64,000 bases of DNA, from NCBI GenBank assembly GCA_029204225.1, contig CM055101.1:58953579-59017578 (forward strand), given 5' to 3'. The notes under the pieces were generated by a model that searched no databases, was not told where the DNA came from, and worked only from the letters and a program-made list of their open reading frames with translations. Source of the stretch: Diphasiastrum complanatum (Eukaryota > Streptophyta > Lycopodiopsida > Lycopodiales > Lycopodiaceae). This document shows positions 1 to 11,516 of the stretch, in pieces (the first letter of the stretch is position 1; every line of letters starts with the position of its first letter). A program made the position numbers and the translations under genes.

Positions 1-13
1 TGAACTATTCCAA

Positions 14-106
14 AATGTCGCTTTTCAGGAAAAGCCGACACACTTCGCTTTTTGGAAAAAGCCGACACACGTCACTTTCTAGAAAAAGCCGACACTGTAA
101 AAAACA
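14..106. repeat. Minisatellite, about 28-bp unit, 3 copies
   Basis: Three successive units of the form cgctttttggaaaaagccga followed by cacac are visible, differing by a few substitutions. They happen to keep an open frame on the plus strand (SRKSRH-like repeats), which I read as a by-product of the unit length and not a protein. Confidence 0.75.
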
Positions 107-111
107 TAGTT

Positions 112-216
112 CATTTCTGCAGACTGTAACAACACTTAATGTATTTCTGCAGACTGTTGTGACACTTAGTGTATTTTTGCATATTGTTGCAACACTTAGT
201 GTATTTTTGCAGAGTT
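112..216. repeat. Minisatellite, about 33-bp unit, 3 copies
   Basis: Three to four units built on ttctgcagactgt plus aacacttagtgta follow the previous array directly. The unit is unrelated to the first array. No coding meaning is inferred. Confidence 0.75.
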
Positions 217-1273
217 GTTCTAAATGCTAATTCGTCGAAGTTCTTGAAGATGGCCAAGTCTTCAATGATCTTCAAATTATTGAACTTAACATCTGAACTT
301 GAAATATGATAATATTGGTTACCCTTTGCTAGAGATCAGTTGGAAGCCCATTGTAGACGTTCTTCAAATAATTTGATTGTCTAAGTTATGATTCATGCAG
401 GTATCAGATGAGCAGACGTAAAACCAATTTTGGTTTCACCTTACCCTAGATCAACGATCAGTAAACGTGCAAGGAGAATCTTGAAATAGAAATAGTCATT
501 CACCAAGGAGACAACTGTGGACTTAGTTTCCAACACCTCAAAGAAGGTGGTGATGAGCAGAGATGTAAATTCGACGAATCGACGTTTCCAAGAGTGAAAG
601 AATCAAGAAGCCATGAAATCTTCTCAATACTGCCAATTGAAGAGGGAGTTCAAGGCCAGACATCGAATCAGAATGTCGAACCACAGACTCCAGAACATGA
701 TACAGAAGATCATCATGTCAAAAAAAAAAATTGATAGGATCGTTGATGTACCTTGCAGGATGAGCCAATTTTGCACAAACATGCCAACAACGACAAATGC
801 AACCAAGAAGGTTAAAATGTCCCCCAAGATTTCCAATTGAGATAGAGCTCCAAGAACGCAATTGGAAAGTGCAATCATACAAACCAAACCTAGATCTCCT
901 TCGATCTAGCCCCTGAACACTAGGAAGTATGAAAAATCACAATGATAGTAAGCGCTTACCAATCCGATAGCATAATGACCACACACTCTCAATGATCCCC
1001 ATGGACACGAGAGTGACCGAGATCCAAAGTTTACGGGTCTTGGGAGATGTTTTAAAGGCTGACAAGAATTAGAAGACCTCTAACAGATTCATCGATAATC
1101 TTTAGTGGAGTGAAGGTACAGATGTTGAATTATGCAATTTCACTGAGGAACCAACGACCTATCTAGATGCAATCCAAAATCCTGAAGGCAAATTTTGGAA
1201 GCAACCCATGACCGAACAGATCGAATGAATGAAGCTGAATCAGCCCTTTTGGTGCTTGGAACTCCTCTAATGT
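217..1273. other. Non-coding stretch, nothing recognised
   Basis: Short overlapping ORFs exist on both strands around 613-887, but neither has a recognisable motif. The minus one is a run of hydrophobic residues without a signal-peptide layout. I see no RNA gene or repeat here. Confidence 0.5.
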
Positions 1274-2349
1274 TTATTGGACTGGCGGTCCCACGCCAAT
1301 GGCAACTGCTTTTTGCTGGGCTATTTCGTCATAGGTCTCCTTATTGAGCGTCACCCTGATGGCATCCAGTTCTTGGCCAGCATGCTCCAACATCTGCCAC
1401 CATAGCTTATTGAGGAAGGGCCGCGGGTCATAATAATGGAGCATGTCCTGGAGAAACTCATGCCTTTGCCAAAGTTTCATCATGTCGACATGAAGGGCAC
1501 TGGTCATGGCTGCACGGTAATAGAGCCTAGCCACGTTGAGGTGATCCATCTCGATGACTAAGGGCTTATTGATATCCAGTAGAATAGGAGGTAAGGAGTG
1601 ATCCCAATGAGATGCCAAGGGTGCCAAGAAGGCGATAAGGTCGTAGTTGTCCAGAAAGTAGCGCACATCCCTTTCTGGTCACCGATGGTATTGCCTATAA
1701 AACTGGCTGCAGTTGAATATAACATCTCTGGCCGGATCATCTATATGGACATAATCGATAAGAATAGGCCAATAAAACTTGTTGGTCATGAATTTTGGTG
1801 TGAAAGATTCACGTTGTTTGAGAGGGCAGTATTATGGATTGACCCACAAATATGCTGGCACACTAAGGTAGTGTAAGAATGTCGGCTTGTTTGCTAGGAA
1901 CGCCCTTCTCCAAGCTAGTTGTGGATCTAATGTTTGAACTGTAGCTTTATGTGTGTGGCATAGCTTGAGATCGTAAGGTAAACCTGTCGTACACTTCTTC
2001 CTTAGGATACTTTGCCTTGAATTTGGTAGATTGAAGCATGTCCTTACTTGGATTTTTAGGTGTCAACCAATGCCATTCCAGAGGTATCACTGCGGGCAGT
2101 GGAGGATTGGGAGATGAGAGCAGTTGAAAGAGTTTTGGTGGAAGGCGAGGAAACCGGGTTTGGAGGTATGAATGGTGAGGATTAGATGGTGTCAAAATGG
2201 AAGAGGGTGGAGGGGGGAAAATGTGAGAATATGGAGGACATGAGGGGTTAGACCGTGGAGGAGATGAAGTGTTAGGACATTGGGTTGTCCTTCCCTAATC
2301 TGGATTCTGAGGCGCTTCCCCTGCTAGTGAATCAGGCCCCTGTTGTTAC
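1274..2349 (-). pseudogene. Distal half of a degenerate ORF split by an LTR retrotransposon
   Basis: Reading the minus strand from 2349 to 1274 gives a near-continuous protein broken by a few stops and frameshifts. It starts Pro/Ser-rich and ends in a 130-residue open stretch (1666-1274) rich in Leu, His and Trp, containing DNYDLIAFLAPLASHWDHSL and ending at a stop before 1274. I do not recognise the family. The retrotransposon at 2355-10908 separates it from a Gln-rich upstream part at 10914-11480. Both parts lie on the same strand in the correct order, and the 5-bp target duplication marks the cut. It may be an extra ORF of an older retroelement, like the unknown ORF at 24252-25607. Function unknown. 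Confidence 0.45.
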
Positions 2350-2354
2350 TTTGG
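2350..2354. repeat. Target-site duplication TTTGG, left copy
   Basis: TTTGG directly precedes the left LTR and occurs again at 10909-10913 directly after the right LTR. A perfect 5-bp duplication is what LTR-retrotransposon integrase leaves. Confidence 0.85.
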
Positions 2355-3487
2355 TGTTGCAAGATTCTTCCCAGTCTCAGATGCTCAGCCAAACAGCCTA
2401 ACCTCTGAGCCTGAGAAGAACGTAGACTAGCCTTTCCTACATTTTTGTTCTGCACATAGGGTCACGATGGCCAGTTTTGCAGTTGTTTATTGTAGTATAT
2501 TCACCCTGCTTGTCAGAGGATGACTTCAAGGCTTCGAACACTTTGTTGTTTATGAATGAGCACTTGCCAATGGAACAATTAACTTCGTTACAAGGCAAGC
2601 CATGGTGAGCAAATTCATATTTGCAATGTAGCACAGTTGCTTGATTTTCAAAATCCTAAGGGCTGTGACCAAATTTAAGGAAAACCAGAAACTACTCTAA
2701 ATATGATTGAAAAAAACATAGTCAAGAAACAAAAAACCAAACTAAGCAGCATTTTAGAAGTCCAAGAATCAAGAAACCAACCAGTCTTTTGATTCTTGGA
2801 CATCCTAAGAACATCAAGAACTAGAATGTTGGAGGATATGCAATATTTATACCACATTTCTAGCCTATTTAGTTTACTTAAATGCTAAATTCCTACATTA
2901 ATTCCCAATTGAAGAAATGAAAACTAATCCACTCTAGGAAAGCAAGAAATCTAATCCACAACCACTCACAAAGGAGAGAAGGGCAAGATCATGAATGCAT
3001 CACTCAAGAAACAAGCATGGTCAAGGAGCTCAATGGATGCACCTAACTCATGGAGGCTCTTCTCATTTCAGCATGGAGTTGATACAATACACAAAAAGCT
3101 CTTCTTCACAAAGAGGGAGTCTCTTAAATAAGCAAGAGAGCTCCTTAGGTGGCATCCTAGTGGCATTTCCACATTACACAAATTGCAAGTGGAATAATGC
3201 TCTCCACTAGAGGTCACCATCAAAAGGTGGCTCACTCTACTTTCTTTAAGAGGGGTCTACTTGCATTTATTACTTTGCCTAGAAATACTAGTTCCTACAT
3301 GGTCATTCCATCTTTCAAGATTCACCATGAGGCTTACACAGTTCTTGCTTGTCTTTCCTAACTAGCATTTCTCGGCTCTCAGTCATCGTTCGTCTCATCT
3401 TCTCAGAGACCTCCTCGGTCTAAGGTGAGAGGTGCTCTTGGGTAGCTCCGGCCGAGTATCTTGGGGATTCTTCAGAATCACCCACCA
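2355..3487 (-). repeat. 3' LTR of element A
   Basis: Matches 9791-10908 along its whole length. On the minus strand it begins TGGTGGGTGATTC, where the other LTR has TGTTGGCTGATTA, and ends CTTGCAACA. It carries a few short insertions relative to the 5' LTR, for example around 2860 and 3285. Confidence 0.85.
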
Positions 3488-3500
3488 TCATCCCACCCCT
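3488..3500 (-). other. Polypurine tract of element A
   Basis: The minus strand reads AGGGGTGGGATGA immediately before the 3' LTR. This is the position and composition expected for the plus-strand DNA primer of an LTR retrotransposon. Confidence 0.7.
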
Positions 3501-5840
3501 AATGTGTTGCAGGACCCACTGCAAATCATATTGAATGATGTCATTCTGCTTTGCATTGGCATTTTTTATTGTCACTTGGAAAAGCGTAGACCCTGATTCG
3601 CGTGCATAAAACCAAGTGTTTATTGTTGCCGGTCTTTATCAAAATTGTTTCCACAACTTGCCACAATGTAATCAAAATGTCTTATTGCTGCAAATGGTTG
3701 ACATTCTCAAAATTGGAGAGCTTCCAACAGTTCACAACTTGCATACTCAAGTGCTTTCCTCGTGTCTCTTTCTTTTGTTGCATCTACCATAAATGGTTTC
3801 ACTTTTAATTTCTGGGCAGATTCTGACTTCTGGGAGGTCTATATCCTCCATTTGCTTCTGGGTGTTTCCATGGATCTTCTCTCAGTTGAAGTTCTAGTCT
3901 CAAGAAAAACCTTCGTTATGCGGGTTGTACAAACTTTGATTATCAGTCTCAAGGGGATGGACTCATCATCAAAAAATTGGTGGTAGGAACAAATTTGGGT
4001 GGACAGTTTGGTAATGGTAAGGAAACATGATGAAGGCTTGGTGGGACGATGAAGGAACTTATAGTTCTACAGTTGCAGCCTTGGACCCTTGCAATGTGTG
4101 AGCTTTGACCACCACTTGTTGGGTGAGAAACTCGCTTTATTTTGCAGGTTCACGGTTGTCTTCATATTTCTTTTTCTGCAGCTCTTTCTTTTGATCCATT
4201 ACTATTGGATCTCTTTGGGTTTCATAAGAGGAGATTCAACTATCATTGCTCCAGAGAGTTTCTTTTGATCAAGATCGATCTAACTCACCTATTGTTTAAG
4301 TTTTGTCCTTTCCTCCTCAGCTTCTTGGATCTTTCTCCTTATTTCTTCTAGCTGTTTTGGCTACTTCTTATATCTTCTTTTGGTTGATCAATTATTGTAG
4401 GTGGTAGTTGGTCGTCTCCGCAAGACACTTGCAATGATCTTTTAGCCGCTTCGGTAAGACTATCAAAAATTGGAAATTTCTTAGAAGAACAGTGAACTGA
4501 TGATAAACAAATAGATGGAAGGTAGGGCGGAGGTGGTGACATTGGTAGATGGTGTGAACGATAGGCATGAGAATGGGCACAAAAGTATGGCAAGAGGCCG
4601 GTTGAAGAAGAAGACTGATTTCCCAATGCTTGTGTTTCCCTTTCTGAAAGATCTTCATCGTGAATGGGGTACTTTTTTTTATTGAGTCCCTTTGGATTGC
4701 CCATCTGCCTTCTTAGCCTTGTCGTTTTCATATTTGACTTGTGACCTTGGCTGTCGATCTTGCTGATGTTGTTGCTGGCAGTGTAACTACTTTAGTGATC
4801 CAAGCAGATCCACTCTCTCCCCTTCCCAAAATCTGTTGATGGGGATGTTGTTGTTGGGAACTGTTCATGCTCAAGATTGGATCGGTGTGTGGAACACGTA
4901 GTTGAAAACATGTTGAACATGTGACTGAACTAAAGATTGAACAAATTTTAACTAAATTTGTTTCGATCTTGTTGTAGTTGACTTGAAGATGAATATGGCA
5001 ATGAGATGCAGGAATCAACTCGGACGTGATATGTACTTCACAGATTTGGAATATGCTCAAAAATCCGAAACTTTGTATAAGGTGATTTGAAGATTGATAA
5101 GGTTATTCTTGAGATATGCTACATGATGTCTCCTATTCAATGGCTATCCTTGATGAACTAAAAACAAATCTACAAAAAGATATGCAAGTAGAATAAATTA
5201 CCAAATAAAAAAAAATACAAAAAATAAACAAGGAAGATACCAATGTAACAGAGAGTAAAAGCCATAGAGCACTTGTCAAACAAAAAGTCATCCATCAACA
5301 TGTATAATTCACTTGGACAATTTCATGTTTCTATTGATCTTTTAGAGTAATGAAAGAACTCTCGTAAGCCCTTGCTAAAAAAAAAGTCAAAAATAGTGAC
5401 ACTGAATCTACCATCGTTCATAGTAGATGTTGTAAGATATAGCTTGAGATGTAGTTATGGTTGAGGTACTGTGCTGAGGACCGCTCTGAGCAAGAGATTC
5501 AGAATCGGATCTCTATCTGAATTTCCGACTATAGATCTATTGTGTATTGGCACATTGGAAATCTTATCAACATGTGGAAAAACAAATAGATTTGAGGTTG
5601 TAGAAGGAAAGAAAATTTGTCAATTCTTCATGGAGGTTGCTCTTGGTTGGACATTGTAGCAAATGACGGAATATCAATTTCACTTTCCTCCTACAAGGAC
5701 TCATTTCATATTAGTGTCTTTTTTGCATTATGGAGCTGGTGAATTGCGTGGTAATGTAGAAGTTTGCAAGAAATTTCTCGAGTGAGCAGCAAGTTGAGCA
5801 ATGGGGTGCTATGATGCTCATGTTGTATTGTTGTGAGGAT
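3501..5840 (-). other. Degenerate 3' internal region of element A, no pol motifs
   Basis: Minus-strand ORFs of 88 to 127 codons overlap between 4348 and 5060, including a Lys/Arg-rich start (MKTTRLRRQMGNPKG) followed by a Ser/Pro-rich stretch. None shows a protease D-T/S-G, an RT DD pair, or an integrase HHCC or DDE pattern. This may be decayed pol, a non-coding filler or an extra ORF; I cannot decide. Confidence 0.45.
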
Positions 5841-5844
5841 CCTA

Positions 5845-6036
5845 TCAGTATTCATAACTAACGTGGTGGGCAGGTAGGATCTTACTTGGTTGTTTCGGCC
5901 AGTCTTTGAAACTGTGTTTTCTGACATAGTCAGGGCACTCGGCATGGTATTTGGTCTCGACTGGACAATCAACCATGAAATGGCCAGTTTCACCACAGAT
6001 GAAACATGCAATGCTGCTAAAATTCATGAAGATCAA
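5845..6036 (-). pseudogene. CCHC zinc knuckle fragment (gag C-terminus) of element A
   Basis: The 63-codon ORF contains CFICGETGHFMVDC, an exact CX2CX4HX4C nucleocapsid knuckle, about 11 residues from its start. In retroelements this motif binds the genomic RNA during packaging. It lies about 700 bp downstream of the gag core. The gap is AT-rich and not open, so the knuckle is separated from gag by an insertion, decay or an intron-like stretch. A second reading frame over the same bases (5706-6011) has no motif. Confidence 0.7.
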
Positions 6037-6719
6037 TAGGTAATGTTGTAGCTATTATGCACATGTTATTCTATACGATTGTATGATCTCAAATGAATTT
6101 TTGTTTGATATTATTCGTGTGTCTGATTCACTTGTTCTTTCAATTTCGCACTTTGGTTTGATTTCGTTGAATGCTATATTAATTTGTTAATGTAGATCAG
6201 CAGTGTCTGTCAGTTAGAAATCAGTTTTGATTTGATTCATTAGTATAAGCTCTAAATGTGATGATGTAATTACTGTACAGCTTATTTGGTTTATTGTATA
6301 TGGTTTTGATTGAAATGTGACCCGTTAGGATATATTGATCGGGCACTGATCTCGTAGCCGGCTACTTGGGTTAGGTGAGTAGCCACACATATGAAGAATT
6401 AGCTTGTACAAAGTTATTTACAGTACTTGCTATACTTGGGGGCATGTCCCAAGTTTGTCGGTCGAATTTGGCCATATTGGGCCCGACCTTAGTTTGACAG
6501 GTGGTAGGCCAATTTTAGGACACCATTCTTTTCATGCAGTTTGTGAATACTCTATATGTACAGTGTTTCTTTGTAATCTATAAGATTTTGATGTGCCATC
6601 TTTGAGAGCTTGTGAGGAGTGTCTATGCTGATTGATTATGTGATCTGAAACTCATTGGTGAGTTTCTCCATCTGTAGTTGGTGTTGCTTATTAAGCAACT
6701 CCAACTGGGATTTCCAAAG

Positions 6720-7542
6720 CTAATCTTGGATATCCTTGATCGGCTTCGACTCATAAACAGAAGCACGTGGTGCTCTCCTTTCTCTAGATTCGTCAACATC
6801 GGATCCCTCGTCTTCTTCTTTGATGGCATCAAACATAGCTAACTTTAGGCTCATATATTCATCATTGGATTTAAGCTCGCGTCTAATCCATCTTGGAAGG
6901 CCGACTAAGAACCAGATGATGAGCATCTGTTTGGAGGGTTGTTCTTGTACTTGACTTTTGAGGCGTTTGAAACGCTCGATATAGTCTCGTACATGTTCAT
7001 CTTTTGCCATTTTGATGCTACTTAATTTGACAAAAGGACTCTCGATCAAGCGAAAGGGCTTAAAACGCTTGATTAAGGACTCTTTCAAAATTGACCAGTT
7101 TGTCTTATCTTCACGATCAAGATTGAAAAACCAGTCATGTGCTTTAGCTATCATGGTCATGGAAAACTGTTGGATCATAGCGTTGGGAGATGTTTCGCCA
7201 TACACATCACATGTATTCTCAAATATTTGCAAAAATCTCTGAGGGTCCGAACTACCATCAAACTTGGGTAGATCTAGCTTGGGTGTACGTCTCTTAAGAT
7301 GAGCTCCGTGAGTAGCAAAAATGCCATTAAGGTGGGTTCGGGCCTGTGAGGGTTCAGCACCATAAAAATGGGGTCGTGCTCGTCGGCTCTATCAGGTTCT
7401 TGTCCTCGAATGAGTTTGTGGATGGCTCGTGTATTTGGGCCCGCATTCGGTAGAACCTATGACGTCTGATTTGTTCAGCTGTAGGAGACTTGATCTCGTA
7501 TGGATAATCTTCTGGGATTTCAGAATTTGTATGTTGTTCCAT
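6720..7542 (-). pseudogene. Gag core of element A (Ty3/gypsy type), one frameshift
   Basis: The capsid-like structural protein of an LTR retrotransposon. The start chosen is the ATG at 7542 (MEQHTNSEIPEDYPYE). The frame breaks near 7400 and then continues through LPKFDGSSDPQRFLQIFE and an open stretch from 7232 to 6720. That stretch contains HDWFFNLDRED, SLIKRFKPFR and the HVRDYIERFKRL motif typical of the retrotransposon gag family. It ends in an acidic and basic linker (EEDEGSDVDESRERR). It lies between the minisatellite leader and the zinc knuckle. Function is inferred from family resemblance; the frameshift means this copy is not intact. Confidence 0.85.
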
Positions 7543-7711
7543 TTTATAAGATCTTTTTTTTGTGATTTTTTGGGTTAGTTCTTTTGTTATTTATTTTTTA
7601 TAAGTAGTGTGTTTTTTCTTTTTTCTTTTTGTTGTTTTTTTTTGTATGGAGTCAAAAATAAAGTATCGAAAAAACAGACTTGAACAAAAAAAAACAAATG
7701 ACTCGAAAAAA

Positions 7712-7945
7712 TAGAGGGCTCAAAAAAGTGTATCAAAAAATTGTGTAGGTGACTCAAAAAAATGTATCGAAAAATCGTGTAGGTGACTCGAAAAAATGTA
7801 TCAAAAATTTGTGTAGGTGACTCAAAAAAGTGTATCAAAAAATTATGTAGGTTACTCGAAAAAGTGTATCGAAAAATTGTGTAGGTGACTCAAAAAAAAT
7901 GTATCGAAAAATTGTGTAGGTAACTCGAAAAAGTGTATCGAAAAA
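7712..7945. repeat. Leader minisatellite 1 of element A, about 34-bp unit, 6-7 copies
   Basis: Units read caaaaaagtgtatcaaaaaa then ttgtgtaggtgact with small variations. They lie in the untranslated leader, just upstream of gag on the minus strand. Confidence 0.85.
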
Positions 7946-8097
7946 ACGGATGTATCGAAAATGGTGGCTCAAAATTATTTTGGTGACTTGAAAAAATATG
8001 GAAAGTATCGAAAAATATAACAAAGACTCGAAAAAAAATATGACTCGAAAAAATAAAGGAGTATTGAAAAAGTTGACAAAGGCTCAAAAAATTAAAT

Positions 8098-8262
8098 CAG
8101 GGCTTCGGTCGTGACGGGAGTCAAGGCTTCGGTCGAGATTTGAGTCAGGGCTTCGGTCGAGACGGGAGTCAGGGCTTCGGTTGAGATGGAAGTCAAGGCT
8201 TCGGTCGAGATTTGAGTCAGGGCTTCGGTTGAGATGGGAGTCAAGGCTTCGGTCGAGTATGG
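8098..8262. repeat. Leader minisatellite 2 of element A, about 27-bp unit, 6 copies
   Basis: Units read gtcagggcttcggtcgagat plus ttga or ggga. The core cggtcgaga recurs as scattered single copies through 8640-9110, suggesting array 3 grew from the same seed. Confidence 0.85.
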
Positions 8263-9112
8263 AGGTGCAGGAGCGTGAGGGATGAAGGAAATGCTTTACT
8301 AATTTGTGCTATGCCAAATTGGCATTGATGTTTTTCATTCATTTTGTAACTTAGAAGGACCCCCTTGATGCATCTGTATCAATTACTACTTTACGTTTTG
8401 TTCTTCCCGGTCTATGTAAGTAATAGTTAGCTATGAATGGGGTGGTAATTCGTGCAAGGCTTTTGTCAGATGCAAGAGCAAGTTATGGTTGCATGGAGGG
8501 CGTTCAATCATCCAACACTGATGCGAGTGTTGAAACTCCTGCTTGTTTTCTACTTGGTGGGGTGTGGGTGCGTGGAGGTCGTTGTGAAGCTTGGGCATGT
8601 AAGTTTAGTGCATGTGTGTGCATGCAGCTGATTGATGTCGAGATTTCAAAGTGGAGGAGTCGGTCGAAATCTGATGGAAGGCGTCGGTCGAGACGTGATG
8701 GAGGCTTCCGATTGATATGGTGACAAGACTGTGAGTTGGGCGAGATTTGAAAACCCGATTAAGTCAAAATTTTAAAATTTGAGTCGGTCGAGATTACGAA
8801 ATTTGATTTGGTCGAGGTTTTGAAATTTGATTCGGTCGAGTTTGTAAAATTCAATTCGCTCGAGTTCTTTTGTTTTAAGGGTTTTCAAGTCGGTCAAAAA
8901 TGGGCGTTTGGCGACTCAGTCGAGTTTGGACGGTTTTTGCGAGTCTGCCGAGATTTCAAAGTGTAGCGACTCGCCGGTTGAGATTTGAGTGTCTTCCTCG
9001 ATCGAGATCTGAGATAAGTATTCGATAGAGATGGTGATTAGCCATTTGGTCAAAATGGTGAGCAGGTGATAAAAAAATGTCGGTCAAGTTGTCAATCAGA
9101 CCCGTCGGTTGA

Positions 9113-9312
9113 GATTTCAAAATGGCTCTAGTTGAGATTTCAAAAAAGGCTCCGGTTGAGATTTGAAAAATTGGTTCCGGTTGAGATTTGAAAAATTGGC
9201 TCCGGTTGAGATTTGAAAAATTGCTCCAGTTGAGATTTGAAAAATTGGCTCCGATTGAAATTTGAAAAATTGCTCCAGTTGAGATTTGAAAAATGGCTCC
9301 GGTTGAGATTTC
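9113..9312. repeat. Leader minisatellite 3 of element A, about 25-bp unit, 8 copies
   Basis: Units read ggctccggttgagatttgaa plus aaatt. The array lies between the PBS and the other two leader arrays. Confidence 0.85.
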
Positions 9313-9773
9313 TTATGGAGGCCTCGGTCGAGGTGGCTTGTATGGAGGTGAAGGGAATGAGTTCAGTTGTGGTAGCAGTTTATATTACCCTTCAACTGCA
9401 GAACGGAAACATATGTGGATTTGTAGTGTGCTACATCTGCTTGAGCATTGATGTCTGGGATGTTTTCTTGCATACCATATGCACAAACAATCTGATAACG
9501 GAGAACCAGTGGCTTCTCGTTTAGACTATGTTATGACGTTTGTAAAGTGGAGCTCAGATTTAGTGCTTGTGGAGTTTTGTGAGTTTCTGGGTTGTCGTAA
9601 ATTTTTCAAGAAAATGTGAGCATCTGATTTCTTGATAACTGTCGATGGAAAACGGTTCAGAGAAGAGCAGACTATGCATTAGAGGAATGCTCAAGATTAA
9701 TAAGACACTGGTGTAAAATGATTTTGCAAGCAAACAGCAAAAACAGAGACAGTGCCTATTGGTGAACCAACAA

Positions 9774-9790
9774 TGGCAACGGGTGCCAAA
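9774..9790 (-). promoter_or_regulatory. Primer-binding site of element A
   Basis: The minus strand reads TTTGGCACCCGTTGCCA right after the 5' LTR. It resembles the TTGGCGCCGTTGCC site of many plant gypsy elements, with changes, so the primer tRNA is probable and not certain. Confidence 0.65.
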
Positions 9791-10908
9791 TGTTGCAAGA
9801 TTCTTTCCAATCTCATATGCTCTACCAAACAGCCTAACCTCTGAGCCCGAGAAGAACGTAAACTGGCCTTTCCTACACTTCTATTCTACACATAGGATCA
9901 CAATGACCAGTTTTGCAGTTGTTCATTGTAGTATATTCACCCTGCCTGTCAAAAGATGACTTCAAGACTTCGAACACTTTGTTGTTATGAATGAGCACTT
10001 GCCAATGGAACACGAGGCAAGCCATGGTGAACAAATTCAAATTTGCAATGCAGCACAGTTGCTCGATTTGCAAGATCCTAAGGGCTGTAACCAAATTTAA
10101 GGAAGCTAATCTACTTGCAAAACCCAGAAACTACTCTAAATATAATTGAAAAAAACATAGTCAAGAAACAAGAAACCAAACTAAATAGCATTTTAGAAGT
10201 CCAAGAATCAAGAAACCAACCAGTCTTTTGATTCTTGGACATCCCAAGAACATCAAAAACTAGAATGTTGGAGGATATGCAAGATTTATATCACTTGAAT
10301 GCTGAATTCCTACATTAATCCACAAACAAATAATGAAAACTAATCCACTCTAGGAAAGCAGGAAATCTAATCCACTCTACTATCCACAACCACACACAAA
10401 GGAGGAAAGGGAAAGATCATGAATGCATCACTCTAGAAACAAGCATGATCAAGGAGCTCAATGGATGCACCTAACTCGTGTAGGCTCTTCTCATTTCAGC
10501 ATGGAGTTGATACAATACACAAAAAGCTCCTCTTCACAAAGAGGAAGTCTCTTAAATAAGGAAGAGAGCTCCTTAGGAGGCATCCTAGTGGCATTTCCAC
10601 ATTACACAAATTACAAGTGGAATAATGCTCTCCACTAGAGGTCACCATCAAAAGGTGGCTCACTCTACTTTCTTTAAGAGGGGTCTACTTGCATTTATTA
10701 CTTTGCCTAGAAGTTTCTACATGGTCATTCCAACTTTCGAGATTCACCATAAGGCTTACACAGTTCTTGCTTGTCTTTCCTAATTAGCATTTCTCGGCTC
10801 TCAGTCATCATTCATCTCATCTTCTCATAGACCTCCTCATCTAAGGTGAGAGGTGCTCTTGGGTAGCTTTGGCCGAGTATCTTGGGGATTCTTCATAATC
10901 AGCCAACA
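9791..10908 (-). repeat. 5' LTR of element A
   Basis: On the minus strand it starts TGTTGGCTGATTATG and ends CTTGCAACA. It is homologous to 2355-3487 throughout. The TTTGG duplication follows at 10909-10913. Confidence 0.85.
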
Positions 10909-10913
10909 TTTGG

Positions 10914-11480
10914 GTTTTGACTATCTGTACTGCCTGCTATTGAGCTGCCGAAGAATTGATCTGACCTTGCTCTGCCGTCTCCCTGATCATCCCATGAGTG
11001 TGGACAAATATGGAATTTTTGATGTTGTGGGAATGATCCGGAGGTGGTATTTCTCGTAGTTTATTTAGCTGCTCTTCTAGGCATTGGATCTAGTTGTTGA
11101 AGGCAGCCATCTGTTATGTGGTATTTTGTTGTAGTTGTTGTGCCTTTGCCTGGACTACCTTTAACATTTGCTCCAGCTATTGGTATGCATAAACGAGAAC
11201 TATTGTGCCCTCCGAGATAGGTAGTGGAGTATAGCGTTGAAAGTCAACTTGAGCGTCTTATCTCATCGTAGCAGCGCACAATTCTTGGTTGGAACTAGTT
11301 TCTGCATCCAAGTATTGCTGGAGCTGGCTCAACTGTGTGTCATTCTGGTTGATCTCTACTTGAAGCTCGTCCATGACCACGTGCATTTGATCCATCTAGT
11401 CGAAGGTGAGTTCTTCATCCTGATGTGGGTGTGTTGCTTGTTCGTTGGTGTGTTTGGTTGCTTCGGTCACCTCCTGTAGT
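10914..11480 (-). pseudogene. Proximal half of the split ORF, Gln-rich coiled-coil-like
   Basis: The minus strand from about 11480 reads LQEVTEATKHTNEQATHPHQ, then a Gln/Asn/Leu-rich run with heptad-like spacing (DELQVEINQNDTQLSQLQQY, EEQLNKLREIPPPDHSHN), ending VQIVKTQ at the retrotransposon junction. Several in-frame stops interrupt it. It continues on the other side of element A at 2349. I do not recognise the family; a coiled-coil assembly domain of an older element is a guess. Confidence 0.45.
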
Positions 11481-11516
11481 TGCTTTGTCAGTGAGGGTTT
11501 TTCTGGATGGTAGTCA

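Larger units (their letters stand above)
2355..10908 (-). mobile_element. LTR retrotransposon A, about 8.55 kb, Ty3/gypsy-type gag, pol not recognised
   Basis: Two direct repeats of about 1.1 kb bound the element. Each begins TG and ends CA, and TTTGG duplications flank the pair. On the minus strand the order is 5' LTR, PBS, a 2.2-kb leader with three minisatellites, gag, a zinc knuckle, a long degenerate region, a purine tract and the 3' LTR. The LTRs differ by many substitutions and small indels, so the insertion is old. No protease, RT, RNase H or integrase motifs were found between 3.5 and 5.8 kb. The element is therefore either a gag-only (non-autonomous) derivative or has lost pol. It sits inside an older ORF. 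Confidence 0.85.

Noticed and set aside
624-887. Hydrophobic minus-strand ORF that could be a membrane protein
   Set aside because: It overlaps a plus-strand ORF of similar length, has no family motif and sits in otherwise unremarkable sequence.
7587-8087. Phe/His-rich minus-strand ORFs (FFESPTQIFDT-like repeats)
   Set aside because: They are translations of the 34-bp minisatellite in the leader and do not represent a protein.
7712-9312. Possible CRISPR array from regularly spaced repeats
   Set aside because: The repeats are direct tandem minisatellites without unique spacers, inside a plant retrotransposon leader.
8433-9524. Plus-strand ORFs of 95-96 codons inside element A
   Set aside because: They run against the element's coding strand, overlap leader repeats and have no motif.
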